64,000 nucleotides of DNA from contig BGZK01001462.1 of NCBI GenBank assembly GCA_005406025.1, positions 84,352 through 148,351 on the forward strand, given 5' to 3'. The stretch is from Eumeta japonica. Lineage: Eukaryota > Arthropoda > Insecta > Lepidoptera > Psychidae. Made by a program: the position numbers and the translations under genes. This document shows, piece after piece, positions 59,370 to 64,000 of this stretch. Every line of letters begins with the position of its first letter. The first letter of the stretch is position 1. The notes beneath the pieces are model-generated. The model ran no database searches and was not told where the DNA came from. It saw nothing but the letters and a program-made list of their open reading frames with translations.

Positions 59370-60150
59370 AGTTTATACTTTCATTTATTTTTGCTAATCA
59401 TATACTACTTTTTTATTTGGTTTGCAGGGTCAACAGAAAAATTGTCGACGCTGCAGGTTTTCCCTGAAAATTTTCGCTGTTATAGTTATTGATGTAATTT
59501 TGAGTCCTTTTAGTTTTTATATAAATTTTTGAGCTTTTCGAATTCAGAAATTAGAAAAATGGTTGTCTGTATATGTTACTGTTGAAACGTTTTGCTACTT
59601 CTGAACTCAAAGTTTTTAAAAATATACTCAGCAGTCATTTGTTCAGTTTGAGCTTAAAAAATTGATTTTTATGTTTTTTCAAGCTGTCTAGGCACAAAAA
59701 ATAATCCTAACTCTTTTTGAGCTTTTCGAGTTTAAGCATCTCCATTTGTTTAAAAAACACTATTTTCAATTTCTAAACTACTGTATGTACCAAACGCTTT
59801 ATTAGATTTTGATTTGTTTTGCAACATCTGACGCAGTTTTTGAAGCAGACAATTGATCCACATCAAAAAACAATCCAACAATAATTTCACAATTTAATTA
59901 AATAATACTTTTTCCTTTGCGAATTTTTTGTTTACGATATCTCGCAAATGAATCAAGCGATTTCGATGCAGTTTACCACAGCCGACGTTGTTTTTTAAGG
60001 AAAATATCTGGTTAGATTTTGAAATTTATCGGTAGAGTAGTTTAAGAAATATTGCATAAAAACATACCTTGTAAAAAAATTTCTCCCTTGAATAAACAAA
60101 CCGATTTTTATGCAATTTACAACAATCGATGCAATTATTCGTTGAAAAGA
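59370..60150. other. AT-rich DNA with diverged internal duplication
   Basis: GGTTAGATTTTGAAATTTATCGG (60010) and GATTAGATTTTGGTATTGATCGG (60150) are related, each followed by TAGAGTAGT or GGAGTAGTA. No gene is seen. Confidence 0.4.
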
Positions 60151-60154
60151 CTTG

Positions 60155-60400
60155 ATTAGATTTTGGTATTGATCGGTGGAGTAGTATAAAATTCTTTAAA
60201 AAATCTGAATATTGTATTTTTGAAATTTCTTAGTCGAGTAGAAAGAACACTTCCGAATGTCTCGAACGGCGTTTCGGTCAGTTAAATCTTTCAAAAGTTA
60301 TGAAACGTTTACACATACACAAACACACATACACACACACATATACACGTACGCACACATGCACTTAAACCCACACACATATACTCCTACACATGCGTGC
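60155..60400 (+). repeat. Dispersed repeat ending in a CA-rich microsatellite
   Basis: It shares GATTTTGGTATTGATCGGTG and GAGTAGTATAA with 41940-42065 and ends in CACACATACACACACACA-type repeats from about 60312. Confidence 0.5.
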
Positions 60401-60404
60401 GCAC

Positions 60405-61725
60405 AAGATAAAAAGCTCTTCCCAATTTATGAAAATGTTTTTATTTCATAGTGCGAAGTTAGAAAAGGAGATATTGTATTTCTCCGCGCTTCTTTGCACG
60501 TATAGCCTTAATATCCGAAGTTTTATCTAATCTCAAATAACAATCCGAATTGACAGTAAATCGCCAACCAAAATTTTATTTGTATTTATTCGATTACATT
60601 TTTTTTCCAAAACGCTTCGTTTAACATCACAATAGCTCATTAATTCGAATTGTACGCTTCGTTTCAACCTTAATAAAAGGGAAGTAAATATCAATGGAAC
60701 GTGATAGAAATTTTTACAGCGGACTCGTTTTATACTTTTATTTGATAAACATTAAAGCCCGCCGAGTTGTAATTTGAATTACAAATATTGGCCGAGACCG
60801 CAACGAATACCAAAACAGGACATAAATGGTTGTTTATTCTTGCAAGTAGAGTGAATCAGAAGTAATTATCTTTAATGCCTTTTTTATTCTTGATTTTTTA
60901 CTTGATATTATTAATTACAAATAACTGTATTTATTAATATTGTGTACTGTAGCTGACACATACAATTTTTTTTGTCGTCCCACCTCTCGTTATTTAACTA
61001 CTTATCTTATTTCTGTCTCCTTCTTCAAGAAAAGTAAGAAAATAAACATGGGAGGAAAAATAAAAGCAAAATAAAGATAAATGATTTTTTTACGCACCTT
61101 CAAAAGAATTAGTATATATTAACAATACTAATAATAAGAATTTATAGGTATTTTACAGGTTGACAAGTTGTATCAAAGATCTAATTTTGTTGAAATCAGT
61201 TAAGCCATTATAAGAACACATTAACAGCTTACATTTTAAGCGAGCATATTCTATTAGTATATCAAATTTTCATAAATTTGACAAACCCGATCATTATTTT
61301 TTATTAAAAGGGTACTGCATCATCCACAGGAGGTAAACAATATGCTATTGCGGAATTTTCTTTAGGTCTTTCTAAGACCTACAATTCTATATTACATTAA
61401 TTAATATTTCTAACGGTTTGGTCGTGATTGTGATACTTGCTATTAAGGGTGAAATCATTAGGTTCATGTACGCCCACACTTATTTTAAATCGGTGGTTAT
61501 AGATTTGAGAAACATAGTTAAGTACGATACACGAATAGGTCGATCGGCGACGGACGACGGGCGATGCACAAGTAGAAGTCCCTGGCCACGACGTTCTCAC
61601 AGACGGTTCTCCTGCGAATCTGCAACGATTCCGACCCGGCGCGAGCATTACGCGGGAAAAAGAAAGTAACGGGTGTTATACTTGAGTGAAAACGAGGATT
61701 AATCTTGAGACAATTTCTGGGAGGG
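60405..61725. other. AT-rich DNA with no gene recognised
   Basis: A moderately GC-rich stretch near 61535-61650 encodes nothing recognisable. Confidence 0.45.
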
Positions 61726-61729
61726 CCGC

Positions 61730-61960
61730 GGTAATGGTATTTCTTCTTTCTTGTAACCGCACTTTATCGGTCCCCCGCGGCCGCCGCCGGACGCGCTGAT
61801 AGCGCCGCCTTTTTTATTCGCGCGGACGAATGGCGCGAGGTAATGCGCGCGCTCACGCACGTGTGTCTCCGCTAAATGGCGCGCTCCGAATGCGAATTGT
61901 GATGTGTTGACACTCCGCGCGGCGGCATCTCGTGAGGCGCCGGCGATTTCGCGAAATTGA
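61730..61960. promoter_or_regulatory. Candidate cis-regulatory patch, CpG-rich
   Basis: GGCCGCCGCCGGACGCGCTG, then CGCCTTTTTTATTCGCGCGG: CpG-rich DNA around a TTTATT core, directly left of the inverted-repeat element B. Inferred from composition only. Confidence 0.3.
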
Positions 61961-61966
61961 GTTTTT

Positions 61967-62420
61967 GACGTGATGACGTCTTATAAATCGATGTACGGCT
62001 GCACGCGCGAAAAAACATGACTCATTGTCACGTTCCGCCTGAGCCGAGCTTGCAAGCGAAAGCGCGGAACGAGCGATAGAGAGACACGAGGGCTTAAGCG
62101 TTCGGCTTGTGACAGATCTATCTCTCTTCCACTCTATCGGCCGATGCGTACGAGTAAAACAGAGATAGCGGCAGCACACAACCTACGCGTGAACTATTTT
62201 GTCAACTTTTTATAAAGTGAAGTGAAAAGTTAATGTGGTTTCCGTTCTTTCTTACAATAATTTTAATTAGTTCCTTCTTTGTATTATATATACAACATAA
62301 TGATAATTCAGTGATATTAATTAATTTTAATTCATAAAAGTATGCAATATTTCATCATGTTTTTTATGATGTCATCACGTAAAATTATCGTCCGTAAACC
62401 GACTTTACAGACAACCAATT
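61967..62420. mobile_element. Inverted-repeat dispersed element, copy B
   Basis: The left end ACGTGATGACGTC (61968-61980) and right end GATGTCATCACGT (62368-62380) are reverse complements with one mismatch, about 413 bp apart, nearly the same length as copy A. The interior CACGTTCCGCCTGAGCCGAG, then GCGCGGAACGAGCGATAGAG is non-coding. The right flank AAACCGACTTTACAGACAACC matches copy A. Confidence 0.65.
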
Positions 62421-62424
62421 TTTT

Positions 62425-63870
62425 TTGAGTTAATGTATTATATAGCTACTGAACTGCTTTTATCGATCGAACAGTGGCAGTTCTTCCTTATTTATCATAG
62501 TATAATAAAAAGGAAAAGATTGTTTGTATAACACACTAATCTCAGGAATCGTCAGTCGGATTTGTATCTTTTGAATTAGGTAGTCCGTTTATCGAGGAAT
62601 GTTGCGAGTTATACGCTTACGGATCTGTACGCGGAAGGATCGCACTATGAAAAACAACTGTTACTGATCGTAGCTGCACTGTAATATCAAGCTTGCGAGC
62701 ACAAAATAGCGAGTAAGTGACTTGAAAATGGGCAGACACGTAAGGGCACACGTTGTTGTTAATATTATTACGTTTTCTGAGTTAGAAATTGTTGAATCAT
62801 TTTTCTTCTATCTTGTTATTATTCCCATTTTCCTTCCTCTATTTAGCCATGTATTTCACTGCTTCACAATTTAATAGAGTTTTTCTGATAGAACTGTAAG
62901 TTATTTTAATAAATCATAATTTCCCGAGTGTGCGTACCTATCTCCATTTTTAGGTCTTAGGTTACCTCTCTGTTAAATTTTTTATGTCTGTTAAGTATCA
63001 AACAGGCAGATTTTCATACATATTTGTAATATCAAAAGGGACGGCAACAATTTTGTGATTTTGATAAAATTCGCTATTGAGAATATCGAATTGTAATAGG
63101 TATTGTAAATCTTTGAAAATTGCTTTTTACGGCGTTAAAATACATAATTTCTACGGAAATAAAATTTATATGAAGAAAGCTTTGTGCGGTAGTTAGTTAG
63201 AATATAATGAAACTATATGAATATGTATTAAATACAATTAATGATTATTTATTTACTGAATGAGTCGTTTTCATTTCGTAGACTAAACAAAACTTTATCT
63301 AAATATTACGTATATGAGGTGTCGGGACAAGTTAAAAGCATCTTGTCTGTAGTGATGATTATTCTTTATTAAACTATTAATTAACTGATTAGAAATAAAT
63401 TAATTATCGATGATTTATTTAATAAATAAAAAATAAACATGGCTATTTAAATACAATTCATACGTATTTTACTAAAAATTACCTGAGGTGCTATTAAAAT
63501 AATTTGGAAATGCTTTATGTTTAAGATTTCGATTCTTCTTTAGAACTGAATGAATTTGGTAAGTATTTGCCAACTCAATAAAAATTACTGTTTGTAGATG
63601 ATCTTAAAAAACATATAAGAGGTGAAAATCCCATTCCATATTATAACTTAAAAGATTATGTATTAAGTTACTAGGATTATGTTAAAGTTACCCAATAGCG
63701 TACAAAGACTTTAATCTTACTTATGGAATAAATTCATGATTTTTTGAGAAATGTAATTTATATGTAGACGGACAAATATGTCACGAACGTCTGAGCATTT
63801 CTTGCTGTATAATTAACCAAAAAAAAAAAAATACGTAGGATATTTTTCATTAGATTTTTTTAGGGTTTCG
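62425..63870. other. AT-rich DNA with no gene recognised
   Basis: Nothing recognised. Confidence 0.5.
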
Positions 63871-63875
63871 TAGTC

Positions 63876-64000
63876 AAAATGGCAAAACTGAACCCTTATA
63901 GTTTTGTCATATCCGTTCGTCCATGCGTCCGTCCGTCCGTATGTCACAGACATTTTATTCAAAAACTCCAAAACGTATTTTAATGACATTTATAGTATAC
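63876..64000 (+). mobile_element. Helitron-like dispersed element, 5' part, runs off the window (copy 4)
   Basis: TTTTTTAGGGTTTCGTAGTC, then CCGTTCGTCCATGCGTCCGT and CCGTCCGTATGTCACAGAC, match the head of the complete copy at 38640. The remainder lies beyond the right edge. Confidence 0.6.

Noticed and set aside
59420..59465. Acceptor-like TTTGGTTTGCAG as a distal forkhead exon
   Set aside because: It gives only about 13 codons before a stop. A compatible terminal exon already lies at 20358, 449 nt after exon 3.

Overview
The window looks like nuclear genomic DNA of an insect, most probably a moth or butterfly. It is AT-rich and gene-poor. It has GT-AG introns and several dispersed repeats whose ends I recognise from Lepidoptera: Helitron-like copies that begin with a GGGTTCCGTA-type head and end in ACTCGCACTTG(T/G)CCGGTTT, tRNA-derived SINEs, LINE 3' ends reading TTTTTGGTGGCTTACATACCCGTTTGCC on the minus strand, and Jockey-type reverse transcriptase. 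There is nothing bacterial, no CRISPR array and no convincing tRNA or rRNA gene.

I can support one host gene. It is a small forkhead (winged-helix) transcription factor on the + strand, assembled from four exons: 11263-11561, 18342-18582, 19833-19908 and 20358-20422. Every junction has GT/AG ends and compatible phase, and the product is 226 residues. The forkhead domain is split inside its helical core by a 6.8 kb intron. Intron 1 holds CpG-rich patches that may be regulatory. Intron 2 holds a long-inverted-repeat element that stops about 55 bp short of exon 3.

The rest is repeats, relics and unassigned AT-rich DNA. From left to right: a LINE 3' end (2.15-2.35 kb); one arm of a foldback family (2.9-3.06 kb); a SINE (3.7-3.96 kb); a complete 389-bp MITE with TTA target duplications (4135-4523); a Helitron-like copy (6.58-7.36 kb); the forkhead gene (11.2-20.4 kb); a 33-copy tandem array of a unit of about 120 bp (25.65-29.47 kb); a minus-strand Jockey-like LINE relic (32.4-34.0 kb); a plus-strand LINE reverse-transcriptase relic (34.67-35.56 kb); a second complete Helitron-like copy (38.64-39.30 kb); another foldback-family copy (41.39-41.80 kb); a large foldback structure of about 270-bp arms (42.25-42.81 kb); a third Helitron-like copy (45.16-45.81 kb); two long microsatellites (47.2-47.44 and 51.36-51.50 kb); a SINE and two LINE 3' ends (49.0-51.06 kb); a decayed transposase-like gene (54.6-57.3 kb) containing a nested Tigger/pogo MITE that still carries the start of its transposase frame (56083-56465); two copies of an inverted-repeat family (53.29-53.75 and 61.97-62.42 kb) whose ends co-vary; and the start of a fourth Helitron-like copy at the right edge.

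About a dozen GC/CpG-rich patches stand out against the AT-rich background. Some contain TAAT, TTTATT or CRE-like cores, and they are reasonable candidates for cis-regulatory DNA of the forkhead gene or of a neighbour outside the window. All family assignments come from reading the sequence by eye and recalling family motifs. No search or alignment was run.
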